From NCBI GenBank assembly GCA_022702545.1, contig JAHRBC010000006.1:1426001-1490000 (forward strand): a DNA stretch of 64,000 nucleotides. Direction: 5' to 3'. Every line of letters begins with the position of its first letter. Positions within the stretch are counted from its first letter, which is position 1. The notes beneath the pieces were generated by a model. It saw nothing but the letters and a program-made list of their open reading frames with translations. It was not told where the DNA came from and did not search any database. Below are positions 45,373 to 57,462 of the stretch, one piece after another. A program made the position numbers and the translations under genes. The DNA comes from Phycomyces nitens. Its lineage: Eukaryota > Mucoromycota > Mucoromycetes > Mucorales > Phycomycetaceae.

Positions 45373-45665
45373 CTAAAACTCAATCGAGTCATTGATTGAG
45401 CATGGTCTTTTAGAAGAGACAACTCGGTAAGATGCTCGTTTTTTTGGAGGTAAGGATGCTTCTTTGAAAGAAGCCAACGGCAGAACGTCAATATCCATTG
45501 GTACTGGACCCGCACCACTTTCATCTGGCTTGGTATTATCAGTGACTGGTGAAAATAAAAAATATTAAGAAAATTGTAAGAGCAAAAATAATTAAATATT
45601 ATATAACACTTACTTTGTAGTGCAGAAAGCTGAGAGCGAAGAAGAGCAATAAGGGCTTGAGACAT
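45373..45665 (-). CDS. Array gene 6, small basic protein (type I)
   Basis: Exon 1 (45665-45614, one codon shorter than in the other copies) and exon 2 (45545-45373) with a 68-nt phase-1 intron encode 74 residues. The N-terminal segment is ALIALLRSQLSALQ. The family block reads KEASLPPKKRASYRVVS. The tail is CSINDSIEF. By hand alignment 43 of 75 positions match copy 3, its segmental counterpart. The longest unspliced frame starts 13 codons upstream and runs into the intron, so it gives a false C-terminus. Function unknown. Confidence 0.74.
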
Positions 45666-45713
45666 TTTTATCTTGAATTGAATAAAGTGATTATCCATTT
45701 TCAAAGTTTTCTC

Positions 45714-45782
45714 ACATTTATATACCTTTTTTTAGCGGATTTTTTATTTACTTAATCAACGACTCGATGAGCTGGAATATAA
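45714..45782 (-). promoter_or_regulatory. Array promoter block, copy 6
   Basis: GGTATATAAATG, ATCCGCTAAAAAAA and TATTCCAGCTCAT in the same positions as before copy 3. Confidence 0.7.
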
Positions 45783-46930
45783 TATGGTATCTTGTGACCT
45801 TTACATGGGTTCTAACATTTAGCAATACGGTTCAAGCCATCATCTATTCATATTATTATATCGTCGAAATGCATCATATGGCATAAAAGACATTTAACAA
45901 AGATATATATATCTACCATATAGCATTATTAGCATAGTTTATTGCATATTTCAAGTCGTGAGTTTACTTTATTCTTTACTATGTCTATTATTTCCATCTG
46001 TCGATCAAAGATCTTCCAATAGATGAAAAGCTTAAACTAAAAAATAGCAGTGACGTAAAAATAATATTTATTTATTTATTTATTCATACTCCAGACATAC
46101 ACTTATTTCCAGAAGCCAGTCTACAATTTGCATTCAGCGCAATAGATTGTATGGCATCACATAGTATTATATTGAGAATAATGATACTAGACATATAAAG
46201 TATTGATTGTTTCTGAATAAATCCAAAATTCAAATCAATAGCCACCAAAGAGAAAATATATACTGAAATACGTTTAAAACGTTAGTAACTTTTGTGTTGG
46301 TATCTTTTAATTTATTATATAAAAAAGTTCTATTAATCATTTTTTACATTGCTACTTTCACACATTGACACAATACATCCTTTCAAAAACCTTAACATAT
46401 CTTTGATACTAATATTTCCTTGTACTTTATAGAGGAGTTGTGTGATTTACAGACACTTTTATTTACTTTTCTTGAATCTAGTAATCTTGCGTTATTACAT
46501 TTCAGTTTTTAAAAGAAGTGTGGAGTTTGGAATAATAGAATATTAAACTATGCATTATTTTCTTTTTAAAACTGTCGGAAGCAGTTTGTTTCAATTTTTA
46601 TATACAAATTATTTTATTGCATAAAATTGGTAGATAGGACAGAGTTACTTGAAGATTAGATACAGAATTATTATGAGAGGATTTATTGAGTTATTGAAAA
46701 GCTTGTATCTTTAAGAATTACATCTTCACTTAACATTAAATTATCTGATAGATTCATGTCTCATAGAAAATTATTATCCATGAATTTATTTTGTGTAAAT
46801 AAAAAACAAAGTTTCATTCATGCAAATGTCACCATATTATATATCATCACTAAAGCTATCAGAGTTTTGTTATTGCACATAGACAATTTTATGCCCAAAT
46901 ATATCACCAGATAGTAATGTATACACCAAA

Positions 46931-48171
46931 TATGTAGACCTCATGAGAAAGATATTGAGATTCTTGTAAATGGAGGATGAAGTTTTTGGATCAGACAATT
47001 AAAAGTGTCAGATTGTTGGAATATAATATAGTTTCCAAATAAAGTCTCTATGATGTGTTGTATGATTATAATTACAGAATTTTTTGTAATTTTTGTATAT
47101 AGGCGCTCTAGCTTTACCTTGAAGATTTATGCTCACACATATATTCATTTGAACACTCCAAGATTATATTTTGCTAATAGATGTACTTGCATAAAGGCTG
47201 AATTTCTTATAATGTTCAAGACGTTTTATGGGTTTAATGAGATTATGTTGTTGACCTTACAGCTGTATTATTGAATAGGGTTCTTTAAAGAAAATTACTT
47301 GATTCATAAATATGTATCTATTCCCTACAACTTTATTCATATACTTTAAAGAGGATCAATAGTAAACGCTATATATTCTTGTAGTAGAATATATATAACT
47401 GTCTGCTATTGTACCAATTTCCTAGTCTCAATTATTTGAATCAACAAAGATTTATATTTATGGAATATAACACTTGTCAAGCGTGTCATACTTGGGATTT
47501 GAGTAAAACTAACAGACTATACATAGGTACCAAGTATAAATTTTGTTTATCCAAGTTTTGTGCTCTAATTTATTTGTGTCTTGGCTTGCATATTATTGAT
47601 ATCTATCTTTTTGATTTTTTTTAAACTATACAATAAGAAAGTTTTTGTAATATTCATCTATTCAACAAAAAGTAAAATAGTGTAAAGATTGAAGAGTACA
47701 CTTACACAAGCGTAGATTATCAACATTTAGTCTCAAAGTAATAAATTATAAAGAACAGAACTATGATTATTACTAACCAAGGGATAATAATTATATTACT
47801 AAATAAAATAAACCCATTATTATTTTAATATATTTAATCATATATAAAAAATATCTATTAATCACAATAAAAGACCTTGAAACACAAGCGACACTATATA
47901 CTTGATAGAACCTGATTAATATATTATTCGTATGAATGCTACCTATGAGCTATAACATATTTTTAAAGCAACTGTTTTGGGATTACAATTCTCTAGAGCA
48001 TTTATACATATCCTTAAAGTTAGCCAGTCTTTCTGTCAGAACTGTAGTGAGAAAATGCTTGGATATTAAATGGTAAGAATTATTTTATTAAGATATTGAG
48101 AGTAATTTACAAAAGGAGGAATACACATAGGAGGGGTTAAATATTAGTTTGACTTGAGATAGAAGGCCGTC
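46931..48171. other. AT-rich intergenic DNA beyond the array
   Basis: No seventh array copy was found. Short frames at 47050-47274 and 47409-47624 lack any family signature. Confidence 0.5.
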
Positions 48172-50048
48172 TTACAAGGGAGATTTCTCTTCATAGGATC
48201 GATCCTCCTTGGACTTTTCAATACCAGCCCTGCTGACTTCTTCACGAATGCGTTCAATTTCTTCGCGGTGAGCAGAAAGATATTCTTCGTAGTTGAGGTT
48301 GGTGACAATCAAAGGACCCTTGAAGATGACCTCCATTTCTTCGAGGGAGAGACCCTTGGGCTCGGGAGCAAAGAGAATGACCCAAACAAGCATCATAATA
48401 CCAATTGCACCGTAGATCAAGTAGGTACCCCACGTAATACTGTCCATAAGAACGGGTGTTACTTGACCGACAACAATGTTTCCGATCCAGAGTACAGAAG
48501 AGGCCAAAGCAAAACCCTTTGAACGGATACGAAGAGGGAAAATCTCGGCAATGTAGATCCAGGCAACAGGGGCCCAGGTAGTAGCGTAAAAGGCAACAAA
48601 GATAAAGATAAATGCAATAACAGCGTTCTGGGCACTTGGATTCTCAGACATGTTGACAACATGGCTCATACTGGCCTCGTCCCACTCTTTAAATCCACAG
48701 CCACCATAAAGACCAGCAATGATAAAGAAGCAGACACACATTCCGGTAGATCCCCAAATCATTAGTTTTACACGACCAACTCTGTCGACAAGGAGCATGC
48801 CAGGAATACAAAAGACAACCATGACAATATCTAATCAATGAGAAGATGAGTTTACTGGCTTACACAGAAAACAATAAAGCAAGGGACTTACAATTGATAC
48901 CGTTTGCCATCAAAGACATGGATCCCTTAAGACCAGCTTGTTGGAACATGAAGGCGGCATAGTACATGATAACGTTTGCACCAGTGAGTTGCTGGAAAAT
49001 AGCAATGGAGCATCCGACCCAGAGTACACGATGGTTTCGAGAATCCTTGAAAAGATCCATATAGCTTCCGACAGAGATGTTGCTTTCGAGAATGACGGAA
49101 TCCTTGATTTCTTTGAATTCTTGCTGGACATAGGGATGGCTTTGGTCGCCCTTTCCGTGAACCCGGGCCAGAACTACCATGGCTTCATCGTATCTTCCTT
49201 TCTCAACCAACCAGCGTGGAGAACGAGGCAAGATAAAAGGACAGAATGCGAGCACAATAGCTGGAAGGATCTGAACCATGTAGGGAATACGCCACGACCA
49301 GTCACTGTCGATGTACATGGTACCAAAATCAAGCCATCCAGAGACCAAAAGACCAATGTCAACCATGAGCTGCTGGAAACCAACAAGACGGCCACGGATT
49401 TCTTTGGGTGCCAATTCAGCATTGTACATAGGGGCTATGTAGATGGGTAAGTATGGGGGGTTTGATTGAGCAGATATACTCTTATTCCAAAATATACTTA
49501 CACAATACAGAGCAAGCACCAACAGAAAGACCAGAAACAAAACGACCGATCAATTGCATTTCAATGTTCTGGGAGGCAGTCTGGAGGACACCACCGACGA
49601 TAAAGATCAAAGAGGCACCAGCAATCGTATCACGACGGCCAAATCGGTCAGAGAGAATACCCACAATCAAACATCCAAAGACAGCACCACAACCCATAAG
49701 CGAGTTCAAGGCACCCTGAAAATGATTGGGATTAGTAAAGGGCCACAGGCGCATATAATGTGCTATGCTTCTGACAGGTTACCTTGATTGCGGGGGTCAA
49801 TTCGTAAAAGTATGCTTGGAAGTGAGGCATAGCCATCACACCACTTGTTACACCAAAATCATAACCAAACAGAAATCCACCAAGGGCTGCAAATGCAGTG
49901 ATGCTATCATGGTTAAGAATCAACAAGTGTCAGAATAATGATTTATCAAAGATCAATACAGTTTAGCTTACACATATAGAATGAAGCCAGCTTCAGATTT
50001 GATGTTTGGATCTCCTTTTCCACCCGAGACTGGTATGATTGGAGACAT
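48172..50048 (-). CDS. MFS sugar transporter (sugar porter family)
   Basis: Five exons (50048-49972, 49903-49783, 49715-49502, 49434-48892, 48830-48172) encode 537 residues, the normal length for fungal hexose/sugar proton symporters of the plasma membrane. Introns are 61-68 nt GT-AG. Motifs in order are FAALGGFLFGYDFGVTSG in TM1, DRFGRRDTI between TM2 and TM3, PKEIRGRLVGFQQL, PRSPRWLVEKGR at the end of TM6, QQLTGANVIMYYA in TM7, VDRVGRVKLM between TM8 and TM9, and PEPKGLSLEE at the C-terminus, where Pro replaces the usual Thr of PETKG. The cytoplasmic tail is charged. The exact sugar cannot be told. There are no neighbouring catabolic genes. Confidence 0.93.
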
Positions 50049-50099
50049 CTTTTTCGAATATGAATAGAGAGAAAGATAATGGTAAAGAAGTTGTGAAGA

Positions 50100-50290
50100 T
50101 TGTGCTCTTTATATACCCAAGTTTCTCCTTCCCTCATATTCCTGGTTTCCCGCCATGTAACTCTACAAGGTATAATATCCACAAGTCCATTTAATAAATT
50201 GTTTTCCCCGTTTGGCATTTTTCTAACCATAACCTTCTGTGCTGCTTGATGGAGAATTTCATGTGGGGAAAGCACAGGGTGACCTGGTTT
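50100..50290 (-). promoter_or_regulatory. Promoter of sugar transporter gene
   Basis: TATATAAA (50108-50115, minus strand) sits about 60 bases before the ATG. Further upstream are several GGGG runs, including GTGGGG at 50263-50268, which fits the SYGGRG site of CreA/Mig1-type glucose repressors. The repression role is inferred. Confidence 0.5.
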
Positions 50291-53200
50291 GAATGACTAT
50301 CTTTATGCTCCGCGTCTATTCTCAGACGTTACTTCTTTCCCCGCACTTCTCCACAAGTTGAGAAAGATGGGGTAGGGTTCCCCGGAAAATTATATACGGG
50401 GAGGTGATAAGGATGATAAAGGGGATGGCAGGTACATCCAAACTACCATCATCTAATGGGATTCTGCAGACTCTGATCAATTTACGGCACCAAAAGCCAA
50501 ACATGAAAACCCTATTATTTGTGCCTTGCATTTCATCTTAGTTTTCTCATGGTGCGACTTTCGGGTCCCATCTGTCTTATTGAAATATAGTTTGATGTCA
50601 TGCCTGCGAGCGAACAGTTCACAGTTTTCAGTCTTTCGGAAAATTATCCAAATTGGATTTATTTTATTAAATCCTCCGGTAAGAAAGGTCTGAACTTTAT
50701 CCGTTTATTGGGTGGAAATCCCAGGACATGACCTTGACAAAACGCTGGGAGGATCTTGTTAAAACAAAGAGAAAGAGAGAAAATAACGCTCCGAATTTCC
50801 CCCCAAAGCTTGCTAGCATCCCTTTCAGCAATCCAACACCAAGACTCCCTCAAGTCCAAAAAGAGACTTATTTTGATCGGTTAGATGTAGCCCTGGTTCA
50901 TAAAGGACATGTCACTCAGTTCCAAAACCAAGATCGCTTGGCTTTCAAGACAAACCCCCAAGATCTGTACTTGGCCTGTAAATGAGTGTGTGACATGGAG
51001 TTGGTCATTTTGGCCGCGGGTCCAATTCTACTTGTCTTGGTTGTCTTGAAGCGAGTATAAACCATAAAGTCCCAATTAAAGTCGGGACTTGACTGGGTCG
51101 AATTCGGGTGTCAACCAAAGGAACTTGAGAGTATAGACCAAGCCATGTCCGATACTCATTGAAAGTCTATTTGACCTCTTGTCCATGAAGAATATCAGAG
51201 TGATTGGTTTACCATCTCTTGTCAAACGTTCCATTATAGCTCAAGTCTATTAACAAAGTGCCTCAACCTGTTCGTGTTAATAATCTGCATTCAACCCTCC
51301 AAATACATTCATCATCGATACTCAACAAAACAATAGAAGTATATCAGATCAGTCAAGTTGTATCTCAGCAATCGCCTGGTTAGGTTACTTTAGAAATACA
51401 AGGGTGTTATAGTATAAACGTACGATGAGTAAACAATTTGACGGTGTGGCAAAAAGGGATTTGGGTTTTCGCACCTTAAAGTAGTATAGGTAGAGGATGT
51501 ATTCCTATCAAAGACAAATACGTTGGATATTGTCCATACATTATTTACTCTGAACGGTCTCGTAAAACAACTTGCTTACATAACCAAATAATAGTAAATA
51601 CTGGATGTCATGGCTAGATCTGGCTATATAATCAATAAATATATAAAAAGGAGGGTGGATCAAAATGTTCAACTCTTCCTTAACAACGGGTTTGAAAGAT
51701 GAAATGATGATAAAACATGTTCTTCTTTAAAGATATACACTGTGAAAGCTTTATTATAATTGAAATGCCCTCTCCAAGAGACTACAAAATAAATCCGTTT
51801 ACCAACTCAATCGACGTCTTCTTGACGTACAAGAGTTATTAGCCATACAATATTTCATACACAGGATACGAAAAAAAAGATATATTTGGTCAATATAATT
51901 TTAATCTCTACAAAGGACGTCATGTTTGTGCCATGTACGAGCTTGTAGCTTTTTACGATACAAAATGGAGAAATAGAATGGTTGTTGTTGCAAGATACAC
52001 TAGGCGTAATATATAATATCGAATTTAGTGTAACTTTATGGAGAATTATATGTTTTCGTTCAAGAGACATTATAACCCAATGGTTTGAAGGGTGATCTAA
52101 AGTCAAGTTAATTGGCTAGTAACATTAGTATCCAATCGAGGCTCTCTTGAAAGTTGAAAAGGATACGTTTCCAAACAACGCTTAATGTGTACACCCTATA
52201 TTGCTCAAAAGCTAATATTTTGGATCTAATTTATTTTTCTTGCAGCTAAACCTTGTTCTTTAGCTATTTTACCATTAATATCATTTTACCTTTACATTTA
52301 TTTGATTTACTATATATGCTGTCCTTGCAGGGTTAGATGAGGTGCCATATGGGTGCGTAAGATCTCTTGAGAACGGTGTATACATCACCAGATACGTTTA
52401 TGGTACTTGTCCAATAAGTTGATTGTAAATTGTGTTTAATCCGCCTAAAATAACAAATTCAGTATTCTCCTTTAAGCACAATGTTTATTTCTTTTGGTTT
52501 TCGTTGCTTAACCGCCGGAATATTACTTCAATTATCACCTTTTGTGTGTGGGCAAATACATGGTTTGTGTTTAAACGAGTTTGTAAATAAAGCAAATGTG
52601 TACATTTATACCTCAAACGAATCAATTGTGAAAAAAAATATCATAAAATTTATAGGTAACCGATAGAATGTACCCAGACAAAATAAGCTTGATTACAATT
52701 GATAGGCAACGGATGTTTTTATTCCTGCAGTAAAGTAATAATATGGTTATTTCCAAGCACATTCTATTGTCATACACAATGGGTCTATTCCAATATCTGT
52801 CGGCAATCGACATACAATATAGCACTACAAATTATAAGCAAAAGGATATTTTACTCGATCATTTACCCTTGCAAACTGACAAGTACTATAGTCCCAAGTA
52901 CAGCAGATCCAATGTATCAAGACACTTTGGATATATGAGATGCTTGCACAGATAATCTTTTTCTAAACACATTTTTTGGGGGTTGTGTTGGTTTTAAAAT
53001 CAATTTTCCAAAGTTGTACCCAAATTAACCCTGTATAATCTATAGACATCTCGCTAGATCAATATCCGAAATATATCTCTTCACTAGCCACGTATAAGCT
53101 TTCAATTAATCCTGAATTCATCTGAATATACCTTTAGTTGTCCTGGGTGCAAACACCCACAATATATACTAATAAATGTGAAACTATATTGTCAGCGATT

Positions 53201-54943
53201 ATTCTTAAGAGCTACCTTTCTGGATCTTGTCCAGACTCAGATACACATAAAAAAAACAGACCAAGAACTGATATGATTATTAGTATGACCTTTATTATTA
53301 GGCACCCTACATACTACCACGACTATATGACGATCGACTGCTGGAGTTCCCGCATTGATTTGAGATAATAAATGTATTTACAAGATGATTCGGAAAACAT
53401 GCTTTACCGGAGAAATGAACAGAGTATACAGTCTAGTCTATTAAACTAAATACAAAAGGAACACATTCGCCTACCATTGTTTCTGATCCACTAACAATAG
53501 ACATGGTAGCTTCTAAAAAGTTGACTGGTTAAATTAGACAAACATTTAATACACACCTTCCGAGTATAATGTAGAAATCATTTGATAGAGTATTTCATTT
53601 AATGCATTCGACAAGGTATAAAAATCAGTTATTAATCCTAGGTGCTGTGGTTGTTGGGAGTATAGCAAGGCGAAGAAATATATAATACTTTCTTTAAAGA
53701 GTAATGTAGTGATGATGTATTCAAGATTCCAGATAACAATTACAAGACAGTTGACATTAATGTTAGTCAACTATACTAAAGGCATGTTATTTACTTGGAA
53801 TGTAAGACAATGGGGTACAACTAACTCCATCCAAGTTAAAGAGGTAGTAATGTAAGAGCTACTGCCACTCAAGAGTATGAAGATCAGGTGATTCGATTAT
53901 TACCGGCCAATTTTAATCCCTCACCCTCCTATATCTTCCTTTATCAGACTCCTATCCAATATGCAAACGGAGTATTAAAATAATCTGTTAGTGCCACATG
54001 ATAAAAAAAAGGAACCTTAAATTATGCAAAAATATACCTAAAAATACTACGCTCTTTTGCTTGTCTTGGTGCTCCAAGAGCATCTTGATACCAGTTGATA
54101 TATTCACTCAACACGACATATTCTAGTCAACCAAAGACTTTGGCCGACTGTCATTGCAGAGTCTTGCTTCAATAATGTGCTAATTCACATGCCAACTACT
54201 TGACGAAATCAGGATTACCTCTGGGCTATACCAAATTGACTAGACCATTGATCAAATCCACAGTGTCAAAACTGCTTTTACCTTTTTGAATTGCCTGGTT
54301 TTTTGTCATAAAGTGCCATACAGTTAACCACGTTTTATCCATGGCATTTCCAAGTAACATCAACTTGAAAATATCTATACTAGTAATAATAAGCCACATT
54401 TTGGTTGAACAAGTAAAGGACGAAATCAAACAAGATAGTGTGGCGTCGAGGGGTTTGAACTGGCTAGACTGCAGAGCATCCCAAGCTATAGGATAGTCAT
54501 TTTATCAAATATAGTCTTATAAATGACACTGGTACCTATCAATGTCTAAATACAAGGACATGGCTAGAATAAAAGTGATGCATGTTAAAAACAAACGGGT
54601 ATCTTTAATAGCCTTTGTTGACCTAACGGGACTTTGGCTGTCAAACTAGACATGAACCTCTTTTATGATATAAAAAAAATACAAAGTAATTGTAATATCA
54701 AGCCAATACAAACAAAAAATCCTGGTCATGATTAAACGCAACATTATAAAGAATGATTCAAAGAGATTGTTGTTGTTGTTGTTGTTGATTGTATCTAGCA
54801 TTGCCTCGGAAAAGAATTTGCCCAATCAATGTGCCACCAAACTTTTAAACCTAGAGTGTGTTGTGCAATATCCACTTTATATTTTTGGTTTTATTTGGCC
54901 CTAGAATAAAACCAGTTTATTCGAATCTCTTTCACTCTTGGAT
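50291..54943. other. Long gene-poor interval
   Basis: No gene could be supported. GC content is a little higher near 50.6-51.0 kb, where a plus-strand 85-codon frame (50728-50985) lacks any recognised domain. A few minus-strand coding-like words near 54.05-54.43 kb (for example VVLSEYINWYQDALGAPRQA) are broken by stops. A (TTG)n tract sits at 54767-54787. Confidence 0.45.
54767..54787. repeat. (TTG)n microsatellite
   Basis: Seven uninterrupted TTG units about 160 bases upstream of the RNase III-like gene. Confidence 0.9.
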
Positions 54944-56547
54944 ATGGCACTTTCCAAAGAAAATGCGCTCGTTCGAGACATTCTGTCGAAAATGCTCGTA
55001 AATCTTGTGGACAAATGCGGTGATCAATTATTGGTGGATGTGGAATTACCAATGTTCAAGATTGCATTTGGTGATCAAAATGTGCTCACCAACAAAAATA
55101 ACAATTTATTCTTCAATGTAAATGAGAATAGGGATAAACTTTCCTCAATAGAGCATTATATTAAAGCACATTTGATTAATGGTAGCATCCCGCATTTATT
55201 GGAAGGAATGTATTGAACTTGGCAGTAAGAAAGTTCATTTCAACAGAGTATTACTGGGTAGACCAGGAGAAGATGGAAGAAATGGCTACACTGATATATT
55301 CAAGCGATAAAATATACGAGTTGATTGAAAAGAGATTCGGGCTAGATAAGCACTGCCTTGGTGCCGATCCACACAAAGAAGCCATGTTAATAATCGATGG
55401 ATTTGTTGGCATACTATACGAACTTCATGACTATTCCGCAGTCGAGCAATGGATTACACCTCTCTTGAAAATATTCTGTCCAGTGTTATTTATAAAGCTC
55501 CCAAAACTGCTATACAACCAGCTGTTCGGATTAGTAAAGGAAGATGATGATCAATCGTCCGACTATAAGCCTGGAAAGAACTTTTTGAACTATGTTGTAC
55601 GTGGAAAAGGAGAGATCAGGGCCAAGGACGTTGAGGTTGTGTTTCCAGCTCCTTTTTCTGGATGGACCGTAGACGTTATGTACAAGCTATCACCCACAGC
55701 AGAATGGTATGTACATAGTCGCCATGGTCCCAGTAAAAGGAAAGCACGTGAACTGGCCGTGATAGATATTCGGTCATATTACAGCAGAAATCCAGAGGCT
55801 ATTCACATTCATCACTTGTCATGTCCTAATTCCAATGAAAACAATCCAAAAATATTACCTATACCATCCGAAGACTATTATGACAGAGAAACCTCTCTTA
55901 GGTCTCTCATAATTGTAAAGCCTTTGAGCCAGAAAGAAGAGGTTCTGGTCTGTGCTGGATACCAAAGAAAAATAATATTTTTGGAAGCAAACGATGATGA
56001 TGAGACCATGATGGCTGCACTGCTAGGTGACTTTGGGATGCAAGATCTTGCAGAAGAGAAGATTGTCAACAAGCCACTAAAGAATCCCTCTTCCAATATC
56101 GACAAAAAACCCAATGCTTCTCTCGACCTTGTCTCTCCAAAAGCATCGCCTTGTCCTACCAACCCAACTAAGTCCAAATGCACAGCCAAGCCTTCTTCCT
56201 CCACCAAAAGCATTACCCATGATCTATCTACTTCTAGTCTAAATATCCAATCCGATATTCTCAATATCAAAGCAGCGATTGATCAAATACCCAAGTTAAA
56301 GAGCTTTTTAAACGATCCTTCTGGACAAAAGAGACCAAAGGATTATATTGAGAGGATCAAGATTTTGCTAGGTGCTGAGATAACTGTAAGATTTGAGATG
56401 TCGGGGCCACATCATTCACTTGTATTCAAAGCTACATGCGTACTTTGCCTCAATGATCTCAAAGTTACCACAAAGGCAGAGTCGACAAAGAAGAGCGATG
56501 CCGAGATGCAAGCATACAGTAGCTTGATTGAACTATTGAAAGAATAA
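54944..56547 (+). CDS. R3B2-like RNase III protein with two dsRBDs
   Basis: Two exons (54944-55117 and 55186-56547) joined by a 68-nt GT-AG intron encode 511 residues. Splicing puts HPAFIGRNVLNLAVRKF together, which aligns with the RNase III signature LEFLGDAVLNLAV. An RNase III fold continues to about residue 160. A dsRBD-like segment follows (VFPAPFSGWTVDVMYKLSPT to SKRKARELAVIDIRSYY). After a Ser/Pro linker there is a clear C-terminal dsRBD (VRFEMSGPHHSLVFKATCV to STKKSDAEMQAYSSLIELL). This architecture matches R3B2, the Mucorales enzyme of the Dicer-independent non-canonical RNAi degradation pathway. Catalytic positions are altered: Glu to Ala and Asp to Arg in the signature, and Asp to Leu and Glu to Asp in the second acidic motif (KEAMLIIDGFVG). 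Reported R3B2 proteins likewise have an unusual active site that cuts single-stranded RNA. Confidence 0.8.
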
Positions 56548-56879
56548 AAAAAAAAAGGTTAAACAAAACCTGTTTTATAATGTTGTCTTTATAAACTACT
56601 ACATAGCATGCATAGCATGTAACAATCTGTGTAAACATCTGCGAGACTAATAATCGCCTGTATTCAAAGCCTTTACTTGGCATAGATGATACTTTAACTA
56701 CATTATACCTTATCCAGCCTTGGTTATAGTGAGTGAGAGCATTGGTTTTGTCATTTCTGTCCAGAACATCCATACTAATTCTATGAATTTAACAAGCTGT
56801 GTCTTTTTTGAGTACCACAGGTTTTTTTTAAGGTTTATGAAAAAAAAATGGTAAAGGGAAACCAACAATACTTATATTC

Positions 56880-57345
56880 ACTCTCTTTACATCTACTTTA
56901 CAACTGTGGGAACTCCAACTTTTGACCAACTACAGTTTCTTATTAAAGACAAACTTTTCACAGATACGCTTGTATAACCCAGAAAGAGAGACTTGAGACC
57001 TTTAAAATGTTTACACAACTTTTGCCTTGCTTCTTCAAGAGCAATATATGCGTTAGTATCAAACGTTATTGATTGAGGTTTAGGAATTGTGTCGAGATCA
57101 ATAAGCATTAAAGATTGCCATTTTCTATGGCTGTATTATCATATTTCTCAATAGTACTGTCATCAAATACTATAAGCGATTCTTCTTTAGGATAATGAAT
57201 AAGTCCATTTTTTAGAATTAAATGAAAGGCGTCTCGATTGGTAATATGATTTTGTCTAAAAAGATTCCAAAGTTGTCTCAATCTCAAGTAAAAACACTGT
57301 ATTAATGAGCGCAATCTGGCACTAGAACCACAGTATAGCAAAAGC
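56880..57345 (-). pseudogene. Possible DDE transposase remnant
   Basis: Two overlapping minus-strand frames are separated by a frameshift near 57108. The downstream one ends KSLSLIRNCSWSKVGVPTVV, which resembles the WSKxGxPAxVK block that follows the first catalytic Asp in IS630/Tc1-like transposases of Mucoromycota. The expected DEAGF block is degraded, and no second Asp, Glu or TIR is seen. Confidence 0.4.
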
Positions 57346-57462
57346 AGACTCCCAATAGGCAGAGAACCTAGTTGAATAATTACCGAAAACTATTTAATAA
57401 AATGATACGAAATATTCACACAATAGATATATCAAGAGTATTTAATATTAATTTATTGATTA

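Larger units (their letters stand above)
43537..46930. repeat. Segmental duplication, right copy
   Basis: Homologous to 37066-40450 throughout, including array gene 6 (counterpart of gene 3). Similarity is highest in the intergenic DNA and lowest in coding exons. Confidence 0.85.

Noticed and set aside
37066..46930. CRISPR-like spacing of repeats
   Set aside because: The repeats are kilobase-scale segmental duplications containing genes. No short direct repeats with unique spacers occur.
50728..50985. 85-codon plus-strand frame upstream of the sugar transporter
   Set aside because: It has fairly normal composition, but no recognised domain, no homologue known to me and no clear promoter. 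Not enough to call a gene.
52481..52666. Short frame with a signal-peptide-like start
   Set aside because: Only 61 codons in AT-rich DNA, with no cleavage-site context, cysteine pattern or copy elsewhere.
54440..54500. tRNA-like sequence with a TTCAAAC loop on the minus strand
   Set aside because: The bases flanking the loop do not form a T stem, and no matching acceptor or D arm was found.
54944..55216. Frameshifted pseudogene reading of the RNase III-like gene
   Set aside because: A 68-nt GT-AG intron at 55118-55185, the same size as other introns here, restores the frame and the RNase III signature.
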